From Rotaria macrura (taxonomy: Eukaryota > Rotifera > Eurotatoria > Philodinida > Philodinidae), in the NCBI GenBank assembly GCA_900239685.1, contig OENT01000120.1, positions 62,001 to 126,000 of the forward strand: a stretch of DNA of 64,000 nt. The letters are read 5' to 3'. Positions 50,952-64,000 of the stretch are shown piece after piece. Below the pieces are notes generated by a model. The model saw only the letters and a program-made list of their open reading frames with translations, was not told the DNA's origin and made no database searches. Both the position numbers and the translations under genes were made by a program. Each line of letters starts with the position of its first letter. The first letter of the stretch is position 1.

Positions 50952-51812
50952 CTTACATACATGTTAAGTTTAACGTGTTACCTTTTCATTCTTTTTTTAT
51001 AAATGCTGTAAATTGATGCAATAGAAATAGTTTATAGGTTAACTAAAAGTACATTCACTAGTTATATGCGATGATCATATTTGTTCGAAGTGCAAATAAT
51101 TTTCAGTTTATCAAGTAATCATTGATATGATGGCATATGTGAGGCAGTTCAAAAGATTTTAAAATAAATATTGAAATGGTATTGTTGAATATACTTTTAT
51201 TGATACTAAAATAGTTTAGTTAAGATAGCTGTGATCTTCTTAACAGGAATATTCTATTATGGACGGATTGAGAAGAATAATATAGTCAATAGGAATTTTT
51301 TTTCTCGAAAAACTGATGAGGAGAAAAAATTGAATCATCATTACAAAGGAACAAGTTCTTTTTAAATGTTCATCACAGAATTTTCTAAAACAGATCATAA
51401 GGTAGGAACTAGTTTCATCAGCAAACATTTCAGTTCAACTTCATTGGTACACTTCTGTGCTTGTTCCCTACTCATAAAAATGCATAACATACTCTACTCA
51501 CACGGGTTCATATCATTAATCAATGTCGACCGATCAGATTTTACTGTAGACTTTTCTTCTCACGAGTATATATTAGTTCAATGTATAGAACAGAATTCAT
51601 AATCAAATATTTGAATAAGTAATTAATCCAAATTTTTGAAGTTTAAAAGCTATGATTTCAAGATATTGTCAATTCTTGCTTTACTCAAGACAAGAAATCG
51701 ACTGCTGAAATAAAATATACATTAGAGATGAATTCATAGGTTCAGAAATTGAGAATGTAATTGTTAAAATATCTTTATTCTTCAAACAAGAAAGTATTTC
51801 CGAACACATTGT

Positions 51813-51818
51813 TTTATT
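51813..51818 (-). terminator. Poly(A) signal of the MBL gene
   Basis: AATAAA on the minus strand about 70 bp after the stop; a second copy lies at 51774-51779. Confidence 0.5.
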
Positions 51819-51887
51819 TTCATGAAAATCAAATTGACTCAATATTATTTCTAATTTGATGACTATGACCGAGAAAATTCTATGATT

Positions 51888-52832
51888 TTATAATAAAAAA
51901 GACGGATGAATAACAAATGAAAACTCGTCAAAAGAATATTCATCATAATTTTCATCGTCTGTCTTTTTCGGAATTAATTTTCCATTCAAAACTTCTCGTA
52001 TTGCTCTGGCTGCTTTGACAATTAATCTTGATTCAACCTTGGGTATATTATGACCAGGTGACATGACATCAAATTCTTGACTAATATTAGCTAATTTTTC
52101 TAGTGATTTAACATAATCTTGTAGATTAGTTTCTGGCCGATAAAGAAGAATAGGACCTTGATAAAAAGCATCACCAACGAATAATAAACGTTCCTTTTCA
52201 TAAAGAAGTGATATCGAATCTGGTGAATGTCCAGGAGTTGATATAACTCGTAATTCTTCTCCTTGACCAAGATAAAGTCGATCATTTTCTTTTACATAAT
52301 CGTTAATTTGAAAAGGATGAATGCGATAATGTTCACGATTGAAATCTTCGGGTAAATATTTTTCCCAGATCATACCTGCTTGTAATTCATTTTGTGCGTC
52401 TTCAATCGAACCTTTTGCATTATGTTCAGTAAAATCTGAATGAACACCTAAAAGTCGTCCTGAAAAACGCCAATTGTCACCAATATGATCATGATGAGTA
52501 TGTGTATTAATTACTTTAAGTGATGTCGATTTTGGAATCAGAGAATCAACAACATGTTGAATATTTCCGATGCCCATACCAGTGTCGATTAATAATGAAT
52601 GTTTAGAACCAATAACGAGATACGATATTGTTTCTTCCCAATGGTATGGTTCATAAATAGCAAATATATTTGGACGAATACGATACACTTGAAACCATTG
52701 TTGAGATGGCATCGAAACACGATCGAGTAAATTATATTGTGAACGTGGTAATTTTGAACACCATGCTGGTTTTATTGATGAAGACATTGATCTAAAAATC
52801 ATTCTTGCATTTTTATATGGTATTACGAGCAT
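51888..52832 (-). CDS. Metallo-beta-lactamase-fold hydrolase
   Basis: Single-exon frame of 314 residues from the first ATG at 52832. The metal-binding motif THTHHDHIGDN, then STPGHSPDS, VGDAFYQGP and MSPGHNIP, are the standard metal-ligand and loop motifs of the MBL fold, in order. A strand pair with VIGSKHSLLIDTGMGIGN precedes them. Known: this superfamily includes thioesterases, glyoxalase II, lactonases and nucleases with one or two metal ions; the specific substrate cannot be read here. The layout is closest to small MBLAC2-like or bacterial-type hydrolases. The N-terminal 40 residues are basic and hydroxylated and might be a targeting peptide; a later Met is a possible start. It has no intron, unlike its neighbours, which is compatible with retroposition or horizontal acquisition. 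Confidence 0.85.
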   Translation of the reverse strand: MLVIPYKNARMIFRSMSSSIKPAWCSKLPRSQYNLLDRVSMPSQQWFQVYRIRPNIFAIYEPYHWEETISYLVIGSKHSLLIDTGMGIGNIQHVVDSLIPKSTSLKVINTHTHHDHIGDNWRFSGRLLGVHSDFTEHNAKGSIEDAQNELQAGMIWEKYLPEDFNREHYRIHPFQINDYVKENDRLYLGQGEELRVISTPGHSPDSISLLYEKERLLFVGDAFYQGPILLYRPETNLQDYVKSLEKLANISQEFDVMSPGHNIPKVESRLIVKAARAIREVLNGKLIPKKTDDENYDEYSFDEFSFVIHPSFLL

Positions 52833-55800
52833 AAACAAGTACCAATTTTATACCTTATCGAGATAAAACGAATGAATTGATGAAATTTTAACATTATACA
52901 AAAACTATACAGAGATGAATAAATATATATTTAGTCTTAGATATTCTATATTGAATTAGAAATAACAAATCAAATAACTAATTTCAACTTTATCATATAG
53001 ATCAAAAGAATTCTTTTTCGTAATCAAAAGCGAAACAGCTATGTCGTAACAGCAATAATGAAAAGAAAAGCGAAGATAACTATTCAAACTGTTGAAGAAA
53101 GATATTTTTGATAAGCATACGAAGTAATTTATCTTTGCTTGTTTGTTTCAATGTAAAATGTGTATTTCTAGTCATCCAAAAATTTCTTTTTGGATGAGTA
53201 AAAATAAACTACATTAAAATAGACATTTGATATAAACGATAAGTTTTCTTCGATTCAATTAAAATGCTGATGACGATCGATTGGATCATTATGATTGACA
53301 ATCACTTTTACTAAGAATATTTGACTTTATCAGTAATATCAAACATTGAATCTGTTCGTTGGTAATAAATTTCATCACATGAAAATATTTTTACTTTATG
53401 TGAACGAAGAAAGAACACATTTTCAATGGTATCTTATTTCCATTTAACATTAAATATGCAACCTTGGCCTTTTCTTTTGTCTTATCTCAGCTTAGAATAT
53501 AATCACAAATCGATAACTGAACGATTTCGGCATTGTTCTTCTCGACAAAGAGCATAGAATTTTTTCTTGAAATTGTGAAAACGTTTATTAATATCTACTG
53601 ATGATTATTTAGTTTTTAGGAGACTCAACAAAAAATTGAAATTATCTTCTATTGAACATGATAAATGAATCTGTCTTTCTATGAAATTAAATCCATGCTG
53701 TCTCAATTTCAAATATATCGTTGTGTGAAACAAATCATATGCTATTTCTAGTGTCATGCAGATTTGAAACTATTCGAAGATTTTTAGTATTTTTTTTTTC
53801 AATAAATGTCGCAGAGCATGTCTATCGAGATATATATGTACATGTTCTCAGTTTGTGATGTATAGTCAAAATAAATTTTGGCATCGATCATTGACATATA
53901 TTGACATTAAGCAAAACATAAATATCACGAATGAAGTAATGACAACGTCGTTTCTGTTAAAAAATGTGTATAGCAAATCTGATCTAGTTACCCATTATTG
54001 TTTACCCACATGTACACAAACACGTTTGACATTTTATATAAATTGAGTTTACTTCCATATCTAACCAATAGTCGAAACTCGTAATCGATAGATTGATTTA
54101 GAAAAACGAATTCTAATTTGTCGACCTATGACAACGATCAGCATGTCCCATGAAGAACAGTGGCATAATCGATGTCATAAAAAATATTAGTCATATCACT
54201 ACAATCATTATTTATAGATTAAATCAATTCTATCATCTAGCTATAAGTATCATCCTATTTGACAAATGTTTGCAGAATAAATACTCGAATTAATTTCTCA
54301 CTAACTATTCTTGAAATTTCTACTAGTCAACGGTTCATTATTAAAACCAAAGAATATGATGGTAAGCAAATAAAAATCTTATAGATACTAAGAAAACAAA
54401 ACAAAACTTGTGACTGTATTCACTAGTCCCAGTTTATAGATTTCTCTTGTTGGTTAGGACTATTATTTCCTCAATGTTTATTATCTTTTTTTTTTTGGAC
54501 ATGTCATTATCTGCACATTAAACCTTACATTTGTCTTATAAATATTCATATAATTGTCCCAATAGCGTAGCTACATGATACATTATATGATGTTACAAGT
54601 ACATAAATACAGACTATTATCATCCTTGAACGTATTGCTGTTCATTTCATTAGTGAGCCATGATCCACATTGTCACAAAAGACAAACTACTCAATATTGC
54701 CTTTTACTTTCACATCACACCGTTCTCAATTGTACAGATGATCAACAAATCAAACATGTTACTACTGTAGTAATTATTCGTTGTCTATAAAGTCAAATAT
54801 TCTTTCGATGATTGATCTATGCTATTGAATACTGTATCAAAGACTCATCGATTATGTTTCATTTTCATTAAGTTCTTCTTCTACTTGAAATTTAGAATTA
54901 ATTCTTACATAGTGATTCGAATATCATCATATCAATTCATTTGTAACTATTTATGAAAATCATGATCTTACTTTTCTCGACCCGTACTAGTAATGAAACT
55001 GTTCTATTTTATTTTAATTCTCTAAACAAAATACAATTACAAAACAAATTTGAACACTATTAAGTACTAATGTTTTAAGTTTTTGATCAGCTAACTATTG
55101 TGTTCTAGAATCGATTGATTATCATAATCGATAATTCATAGTATTCAAATGATTATGTATTATGGTGAAACTTGTCATGATAGTTCTACGTAATTATCTT
55201 ACTATTGCTTGATTAACTTAAATTCGAAATGTGAGACGTGATGAATCGTGTTTCAGATTTCTTTCAACTAGAATCTCGCATCAGACTTTAAATTCTTTGT
55301 ATTGCAAACTTTAACAAAAACTATCATTCTTTTTTATTCCTCATCTGTTTATCTCGTTTTTAGAATAAACTATTGAATATTTAATTCATTATCATTTGCA
55401 TGAATAACTTTGATGATCATCAACCATGGACTAACACACTTGTACAAAACTTATTGAGAATATTCTTCTTTCATATTGTTTATCGTATGCATAAAATTAT
55501 TAAAATTACATCCATGCATGTCTTTACAACAATATCGAGAAGTTTGTGAATAAATAGTTTTCTTGCTTTTTTAATTATTAGCGATTTGAAAATGATCTCA
55601 TTAATCTGGAAGTTAACAGCTCAAGAATATTACGAAAACAAAACACCAATAAAATCAAAGTTACTGCAAAAATGTGGTATTCCCTAGTTACTAGAAATCA
55701 ATGACGACTATGTGAAGTATATGTATAAACATACTATGTCCCATGATAATATCTAATTATTCATGAATATGATTTTTGAATTTTTTACGATTCTCTTCAA

Positions 55801-58173
55801 TTCGTATATTCATGCAGTTACTGTTTAATTTTCGAATTTTTACATGAGGAGAATTCGTTCTTCGAGAAATAAACAAGTCTGCCAGCAAAAATAGAAAAAT
55901 TCATGAGTTGTAAATTGCAAACGAATAGTCATTAAAAATGACCTTCATTCGTATGGTCATTATAAACTAGGAGGGCAACAAGCCCGAAGCCTTGGGATTC
56001 GATACAAAAATATTTGAGTTTAATGCTCGACTGTGATTTGGATTACAATTTGGGTTAGTTCGTAAATTACCCAAATATCATGAGGCTTTTTAATATTAAA
56101 TCTCAAAAGCGTAAAAAGAATCTCAAGTTCTATAAATTGATATGAAATGATTTGAATTTAGCTGTTATGATTTGATTTCAATGTAACACGGCAATAGAGC
56201 TGCAGTCATGTTAAATAGGAACCAAATCCCAAATCTATTCAAGATTTGTTGCAGTGCTAATATAAACTATAACAGCATATCAGATTATGGCATAAAGGAA
56301 GGTTCAAAATCTCAAACGATGCTCAAAAATTGAAGCGACGTATCTTTTTATGCTCTAATCGACATAGTCACTGATAACTGTGATATCAAGACTTAATTTT
56401 GTTATATTAGAAGAATTTTGTTCAATTTTTCGAATATATTAACAAGTCACGAATATTTAGTTCTCTCAACATATCAACCATGATTTGATGTATATCATAA
56501 AGAACAACATACAATGAAACTTCACTTGTCTCTGGTGATTTCATAAGTTTCATGTGTCATTTCAATATTTACCATTGCTTTGATACAGTGCTCAAATTTC
56601 ATAAAAATTTAAATATGCTTAAAGATAGTTAAGAAAAAGAAAGGCAGTATGCAAATCTATAGAAAGATCGTATTAATAAATTCTCATGTCTACATGAATT
56701 TTATAATAGACCTATTAGTATCTAGAAGATTTAAATGAAAGAGTGCAAATATTGTCTCAGAACAAGCGTTTCTTTTGTATTTTCTTGATTTATTTACACA
56801 CATTTATAGGTCTTGACTAATGTCAGATGTCATTTCCTAACAGAATATTCAATTATTAAATGTTATTGACAAGAATGTATACTCGTCGTAAAGCTTGAGA
56901 AACATATTTCGAATACATAGTAAGAAATTTTCAAGAGATTTGTCATACAATAAGAGTAAAAATCGACTTCTAATTCTATTTTACATATACAATAAAACTA
57001 TAAATATCTTAAAGAATTTCCTCAATATTGCTATGACAAATGATAAAAATAGATTTTACACTTCCTGTCGAAAAGATCAATCTTCATCAATAAAAAGAAC
57101 AATGAAAATCAAACAACATTCATAAGATAGAAATCTGTATTCTGTTCAGAGTTCGTTTTCTTGCAACTCTAAGTTTTTATGATTTCTATCAATTCTGAAT
57201 TTAGAAAAAAAAACCCATTATGATTATCTTAGAACAGACAAGAAATATTTTTCTTCGTACTCTCAATCCGACAGTACTAATTAGTATTCAAAATTCATTG
57301 CATTTCATTTAATTTTTTCTATTGAAAAATTATTATGAAATTGTAAGATATGAAAAGAGATCTTATTTTCAAGAACATATTGCTACTAATACTATGTTAG
57401 CAAAACAAATTTTTTGCATAATTAAGTAGTTATTTTTCGACAATTTTGAAAAACATTGAATCTTTCATCCCACTTTTTCCGTTTAACATCTAACAATATG
57501 CAAAAGAGCTCTTGCATGTTCTTCATCGTTACCGTTACATACTCTTTAGAAATAAATAAAAGCAACATTAAGTATGTAGAAGAACTAGTCTCAGTGAATA
57601 TCAGATTACCATATCAAGTAATGTCGGTCGCTATTGCTTCAATAGATTTTGAAAGTCTGATAGTAGCAATCTAATAATGTTCTGATAACTTTTCTATAAT
57701 AGTACGAATATTTTCTTTTAACTTTTGTCGTCTAAATTATCAATGAATACAACGATTTGTAAATAAAATTGAAGTGACATCATCTTTCCTGATGTAAAAT
57801 TCATTGAAATACTTTCACATTTGATACTGTATGAACGTGTTTAATAGCAATGAAAAATCATCAACTTCACTCGTTACTTGTACGAACCACTCATAGTCCC
57901 ATTTAATATATGAAAACAATCTATAAACACGAAGTAGTTTTCTTTTTAAAGAATTGAAAAGAGAAAAAGAAGTTTCTATTGAACACGATCTATATAATTA
58001 CAAAGAGACAGTGTTACATGTTCTAATTGAACAAGACTAGAAATAGATCGTAAAAGAACATACTGATATTTATTAATTTAGAGAAGACGAAAAAAAAACA
58101 AGGAAAAAGACAAACACACGAATAAGAAAGCAAATATTAATATTTTTTTTTGTTTTTTTCTAAGCTTTATTCT
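52833..58173. other. Gene-poor AT-rich span
   Basis: 5.3 kb with no supported gene on either strand. Open frames at 53855-54046, 54575-54790, 56895-57125 and 57456-57674 are short and A/T-driven. A slightly more G+C-rich patch at about 55970-56060 has an 8-bp inverted repeat (ATTTGGGT/ACCCAAAT) but no element could be delimited. Confidence 0.6.
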
Positions 58174-59904
58174 TCATCTCGAACATGATCTTTGTTTAAC
58201 TAAACATTGTGGTTTTGTATTTTCGTCTGCTGTATGATCTTCAGTATTGTCATTTAATGGTGTCGAGCTACTGGAAGGTGAACATGGATTTGTTTCAGGA
58301 ACTGCTACAGGTGATTGAGGTGAACTTGAATTTGAACAGCAATGTTCATCGAATGATGGCGATGGTAATTTGTCTTGATTCGATGAACATGACGATTGAA
58401 GTAAATGTGAAAAAGGATTAAAATAAAGTAAGGGAAGTGGAGAAGGGAGTGGAGGTGGTGGTGGTGGTGGTGGTGCACTATAGACCCGTTTCTCTGATCG
58501 ATGTGAACTAGCCGAACTACAACAACTGCTCTTGCTACTTGTACTACCACTGACGGGCAGTTGAACAGCTTGATTTCGATTATGATCTAATGATGACGAT
58601 GAAGTTGATGACATTTTTCTTGTACTTAATTTATGTTCAGCAGCTTCAGCATTAGATATGTTTTCTGTTTTCTTCCATTTTGTACGACGATTTTGAAACC
58701 TAAAAAAAAAGATAATAAACCGTTCCAATGACACGAACAATGTTATCATTTGTACTTAAATCTATCTATTGACGATTGTATATCATCTTATTTTAAGACT
58801 ACGTAAACTCTTTGACGATTACCTTTACTTATGAATTCAAACGAAAGACTATTGAAACATTATAGAATGATTTCAGACAGTTTAAAAAAATGGTAAAAGG
58901 TCAACGTGTGCTGTAGTAAATTGATGCTTTTAAAAATTTATTTCTATCATTCTCATTTTCATCATTCATATTTTTTCTCTCTGTTTCATCTTCGACTATG
59001 CAATGTTACATTATTTCATTTTAAAAAAATAATCAAAACTCATTCCACTCGATGTTCAATTAGATTAAATGTATTATTTAGATTTTCGATTACATTACAA
59101 ATGCAAAATAAACATCTTTTCAATGAACTGTCATAATCATTTACTTTAATAATTTTATAAAGTAATCATGAAACTATTTATATCGACATCTTAATTAATT
59201 CTATTCAATAGCAGATATAGAAATTAGAATGTTTCTAATTTTCCTACGCTGTATTTAATCAACGTTTCATTATTAAATGAACAAATGACGTCGTTTGTCA
59301 ATTTATTCTCGTTTATAGTTTTACCGACAGCAAGTTCATTAATGTTAAAAAAGCGAAGAGCGCTAAGTGTTACTAATGATTTTGTTTTTTCTTTTGTGAC
59401 TTACCAAATTTTAACTTGTGTTTCAGTAACAGTGAGTAGTGTAGCCATTTCGGCCCGTTCAGTTGATGATAAATACTTTTTATCTTCGAACTTCTTTTCA
59501 AGTTCAAATATTTGTTTACCCGTAAATGTTGTTCGTGCTTTCTTCTTTTTTTTCTTTTGTGTATTGAGTAATAGATCGCCATCATCACTGTTCGAAACTG
59601 ATCGGCAACGTTCTAAATTTAATAAACGAAACGAAAGTATTTTTCCATAATGGATATTTATTAAAAATCAAATACCTTTATGAGTCTTTGTTGATCGTGA
59701 ACATATATCATTTGTTGATGATATTTTGGAATCACCAAGTATATCAGCAATATAAAAACGTGTTATACGATTAGCTGTTGATGAACGAAATTTTTCATTA
59801 TTATGATATAAATGACGATTTGGTGGCATATTTAAAGATGAAAATGGCCATGATGATGAATAACGTTGATAAAGATCATTTGCTGACATTGGCATCGTTG
59901 ACAT
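58174..59904 (-). CDS. NK-like homeobox transcription factor
   Basis: Three exons on the complement, 59676-59904, 59405-59612 and 58174-58699, join in matching phase to give 320 residues. An eh1-like repression motif, FYIADILGD, lies at about 50-58; in NK proteins it recruits Groucho/TLE. The homeodomain spans about 99-158, starting [20 protein letters not shown], with recognition helix [19 protein letters not shown]48, F49, N51 and R53 are intact and an intron splits codon 48. The [15 protein letters not shown] and [11 protein letters not shown] signatures suggest the NK7.1/Nedx group, from memory. The C-terminal 160 residues are Ser-rich with a nine-proline run and a [11 protein letters not shown] patch. 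It should be a nuclear DNA-binding regulator, probably a repressor. The first ATG of the frame is 59904. An AATAAA lies only 3 nt after the stop. Confidence 0.9.
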
Positions 59905-62900
59905 GATTGAGAAAAAAATGTATGAAATAAATCTGAAGATGACGAATATATAGAATATCAACTAATCATATTAAGCGATAGGCACTTTGTGCAAACGCGT
60001 TGGCTTTTACTTAGACGATTAACAAATTATCAGATGTGTATATAAAAGATAAGATAGCCTCGAGGATTATCAAGAGACCGATAGAGAAAGGAGAAAAAGA
60101 AGATGGAAGAAATCATTATTTGATACGTACCGGTTCTTTCTATGATTGGTTCATCTATTGAATATATTGACGAACCAATCGATTAACGAGCAATTCACAT
60201 ACCTGTCTTGTATCATGAAAACTTCTTATGTTTTTATAAGTATCAATCTGTATGTATCTATGTATGCGTGTGTGTGTGTGCCCACACGCATCTATGTGTG
60301 CGTATGTATGTCTCTGTCAAAAAATCTCTCTTCTCATTTAGCTTGATTTCTTCCGCTGCATCCTTTACCGTCAAATTCAGTCATGTGTGAGTAGTGAGTA
60401 GTAGCATCAGAAAGGAATCACCGTCACCATCATCTCTCATCATCTTTTCCTCTTCTGACTGCTAAACTCACGCGCGTCGAATTACAATTGTCAGGTGTAC
60501 AAGAGTAAGAGAGAGAGAGAGGGAGAAGAGAAAAATGATGATAATGCTCCGTTTATTTTCAACGAGCATCAAGCGGAAAGTTGGAGAAGCTTAATGGGTA
60601 CTGCGCTTTCCTATGTAACAACGACTAATTGAGAGTCGGATGATGATAATGATGATCATTTCAAATTATCATTCATGCGAAGTAATATACATACATATCA
60701 ATAAAAAGATGCCCCCTCAAAAAAAAAAAGAAAAGAATGTTTTACTAATGATAATTGATACTATAGTGTATATTCATTTTGCCTTATGTTTATAGATGTA
60801 TAATCATCGATCAAATAAGAAGTTGTTATTCGACTTAATATACGAAAGAGCCATTAGGATAATGAAGTTGAGTACAAAAAATAAGAAAAATATTGAGATT
60901 ATTTAAATCTAGTTTTATAACGTTTCTAAATCGTTTTTCATGTCATAATGTATACATATATATGTATTTAACTACAAACAGATATATAAAGTGGATAATC
61001 TTCTTCCACTTATTTATTCTTCTTTAATATTTTACTCTTTTCGGACTAGTCATCATCATCAACATCATCATCATCCCTGTGTCTATGTTATTTTTCTCGA
61101 TGCCTTTCTGTTCTATTCTTTTTTTAACTCACAAGGCACAATCAATTTTAGAGGAAGTATGAAAGAGTTGTTACTCGAGCAGCAATTAGAGACATTAAAT
61201 AGGTTCCGCTCTGGCACTCTACGACGTTGTCATCATCGAATGACAGACAGACAGACAGAGAGAAATCAGTGGCATAAAGAGAAGATAAAAAACACTGAAA
61301 AAGAAAGAAAGACGATATGTAATTCTAATTTTCTTTGATATGTATATGATGTTTCAAGTTTCTATGTCACAATCTTTTTTTTTACTTCATTCTCATTTTC
61401 TTAGTGTCTTATTATAATTCAAGTAATTCTCAAAACGATTATATTGTCAAAATGACACGTGAATATATATTGTGAGAATAACTAATATATAGGTTTTCCA
61501 TTTCAAAAAATAAAACAATAAAATGATAATGACAAGCTATGAATAATCAAAGAAACATATAAAAAAAAGAAAAGAAGAAAGCTCGGCAGACAGTAGGCTA
61601 TTACGGTTTTTCCATTCTTGTATTTTCGATATTAATTATCACAATTAGATTTTTATCTAAGAAGATTTATAAAAAAACATTAAATATTACTCTAATAATT
61701 CTAAAACTAAAGATGGCATATTAAGTGTCGACAAGTACATGTATGTTCGATGTGATAAGGCTGATTATCAATAAGAAAAAAGGAGAAAAGAATTTAATTC
61801 TTACTTGTTCGTCAGTTGTTTACGTTAATGTAAATAAATAAATGGAAAGATATTCTTGTTTTTCTTTAACCGATAATAAGAGAAAAATGGAATTCCAACT
61901 GTGCAAAATCCATTAGTAAATATGCGAAGAATCTTGAAATGTATACGATCAATTGATATGACGAATGAAGATGGTTTCTTTTCAGAATGATGAATCTATT
62001 TGTATACTTTGTTGTCTCTTCTTTTTGTCTTCTAATTTTTATCCATTCTCATTTAACTCATCCTATAGATAGGAGGTTTGTTTATGATTGACTCGAATTG
62101 ATCAAGATATCTATGAATGATGCCAACTATGTCTAAGAAAGTTCGATTAACAGAGGGCAAAAAAAGAAGAAAAAAAAATGATGCAAGCCATTTAGTGTGA
62201 ATAAGATAATAGACGATAAATATCAATCGCTTTGACCATGTCAAACATTCATGTATATCAATCTTTATCGATAGAGCAAAGTAGCAGCATATCAACAATC
62301 ATATCATCTGGAGCTAATCATCATTGATCAGTTGTCGGTACGATTATTGAGAGAAAAATAAGTAATGTAAGTGAGCAATATTAGCCATACCGAAGGCTAT
62401 TCTTTGAAGACAGAATGTCGATGCACTTTACTATGCCGACATTCAATGGATTATTTCATTTGTACCATATGGAATGATTTGTTGTCTTTGAATGAATATT
62501 AAAATTCGGATTTTCGTCTTAATCTTTTCCAATGCAAATGATCGTTAAAGACAAATTTCAATTGTTGATCTCTGTCGATAAAAAAGATTGATTTTATCCT
62601 TGTCGTTTTTTTTTCGCATATGATTAATTAGTGTCAATCTTATTATAGTCAATTACTTAAAAATATTAAAATGACAAGAAGAACAGTCTGACATAATCAA
62701 ACCCTTGTTCTAAAGGAATCTATGTGATTAGTACAAATGTTTTGTTTGAAAGTGACAGATTAAATACTACAGTTTAAACGTCGGCTGATAAACATAAACT
62801 TTCAACTTGATTGATCGTTTACAAAATTCAAACAATCAAGTTTTTTTTTATTGAGTATGACTAGAAAAGTTCGGAAAATTTTCACACATACATTTTAGTA

Positions 62901-64000
62901 AATCAATTTTTCTTGTTTACATATAGAGAACATTATTTTTTTGACTTTTTACATATCAACATAAGATATTAATGTGAAGGAGAGACGTTGAAGCTAATAT
63001 TATTATTAGAAAATACATTGTGGTGGCAAGGTTATAAATGCTTGTGTTTTTTTCTTTAAATCGAATCTTTTAAGTAAACTCTCTCATGTTTCAAGGAACA
63101 CTTTTTCATGAATAAAACTCCATATTGAAGTACAGCTTGTTTTGTTTTAAATACTACCATACAAAAAAAGATCAGAGAGAATTTTTCAGAAAAAGAAGGA
63201 TCAACTTCAAATCAGAGGAACATGTATTCGCGACATTGGTAAAAAGAGAAAAACAGAAATTTTCGTTTAATAGAAGATGAAATTTGATATTGTACTTTAA
63301 AGTTCCGTTTCAAGTTGACTTGTCGAGATTTGGAAAACTAACATGACCTAGTGAACCAGATAAAGTCATGTAACAAAATGAAAACCAGACGTCGAATGGA
63401 ATGCGTAGAAATTTCAAATATGCGAAAAGACATGTTATGAAGAATAATCGAATAGCAAGTTCAAGCAATAAGAAATACGTCATCTCTCATTCAGAGCAAT
63501 TTATTATTATTTTCTGTATTATGCAATCAATGATAAAGTTCGAAGCCATGTTATCACATACATCATTATTTTAACTGTACTAAATCGTGGAATCTTATTT
63601 AGTATGATTAAAATATTAGACAATATTGACAATCATACTCATGTATTGAAAAATTTTGAGACATCATAAAGATGTTTACAATTGAAAGTAGAACATTGCA
63701 AAAGTTCAAAGTACATTTGCATTCTTGTTGTATTTGTAGTAGATGGACAATGTACTTGTCGATTCTGTATTACTTGAACATGAATATTATATCATGAAAT
63801 TGTATTAGGAAGAGCATTTTCCATGATGATGAATTTAACTCAAAAGAGGAAAGGCAAAAAAGCTGTATTTCAGTGTACTCTTTGTACTTCCGGGCTGTGG
63901 CATAATCATAATTCCCAATATGTTTAGCTATTTCAATTTAACTATCAACCTGTTAATTTATATTAGTGGTATTACAGTCTACGTAGTTTTATTTGAGAAT
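59905..64000. other. Upstream region of the homeobox gene, no gene seen
   Basis: 4.1 kb to the window edge. It presumably contains the 5' UTR and promoter of the homeobox gene. Simple repeats include GT-rich 60268-60282 and GA-rich 60506-60522. Open frames at 60146-60390 and 60991-61338 follow low-complexity sequence and are not supported. Nothing else identified. Confidence 0.6.

Larger units (their letters stand above)
44905..51887. other. 7-kb gene-poor span upstream of the protocadherin, rich in simple repeats
   Basis: No supported gene. It includes the presumed promoter and 5' UTR of the protocadherin. From 45.5 to 50.1 kb it carries many purine or pyrimidine tracts: GA-rich 45556-45597, TC 46199-46218, TA/GA 47508-47532, GA 48968-48986 and TC 49612-49638. 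An isolated exon-like segment lies at complement(50868-50951). Base 48400 is ambiguous (n). The long open frames at 45500-45763 and 45936-46280 are products of these tracts. Confidence 0.6.

Noticed and set aside
59285..59650. 121-codon plus-strand open frame
   Set aside because: Antisense to the homeobox exon at complement(59405-59612).
1..64000. Complete transposons, CRISPR arrays, rRNA or telomeric repeats
   Set aside because: No transposase or reverse transcriptase motifs, regular spacer arrays, rRNA segments or telomere-like tandem repeats were seen.

Overview
Eukaryotic nuclear DNA, AT-rich (about 30% GC by eye), with spliced genes whose introns are mostly 50-80 bp (GT...AG, T-rich 3' ends) plus a few of 0.5-2 kb. 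The gene set (TRPV channel, protocadherin, NK-type homeobox, MOK kinase, WDR31, CCSER-like protein) is animal. Base composition, compact introns and the style of the proteins fit a rotifer, probably a bdelloid; the species assignment is inference. Nothing here is bacterial, phage or CRISPR.

Layout. 1-4.6 kb: a CCSER-family serine-rich coiled-coil gene (+). 9.0-18.9 kb: the densest block, three genes head to tail on +: a TRPV-type TRP channel (15 exons), a WDR31 orthologue (10 exons) and a short leucine-rich-repeat protein. 24.5-25.6 kb: an unfamiliar HIT-like gene (+), with a possible divergent gene on the minus strand. 30.7-33.4 kb: MOK-type protein kinase (-, 11 exons). 40.5-44.9 kb: protocadherin-like adhesion receptor (-, 5 exons). 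51.9-52.8 kb: an intronless metallo-beta-lactamase-fold hydrolase (-). 58.2-59.9 kb: an NK-like homeobox gene (-, 3 exons). Between them lie gene-poor AT-rich spans of 4-7 kb with microsatellites, a few precise inverted repeats and some possible exon fragments.

I rebuilt exon structures by hand, requiring matching splice phases; every main gene closes to a whole number of codons. WDR31, MOK and OSM-9/OCR-type TRPV channels are all tied to cilia in other animals, so the left half of the window has a ciliary flavour. The protocadherin and homeobox genes are developmental and sit in the emptiest surroundings.

I did not find a convincing new biological system. The best leads are a WDR31 intron that reads in frame only with a TG acceptor, a TRPV pore without the usual glycine filter, a HIT-like gene that may make two products, and two possible unannotated minus-strand genes (about 23.2-24.3 kb and 37.0-37.5 kb).
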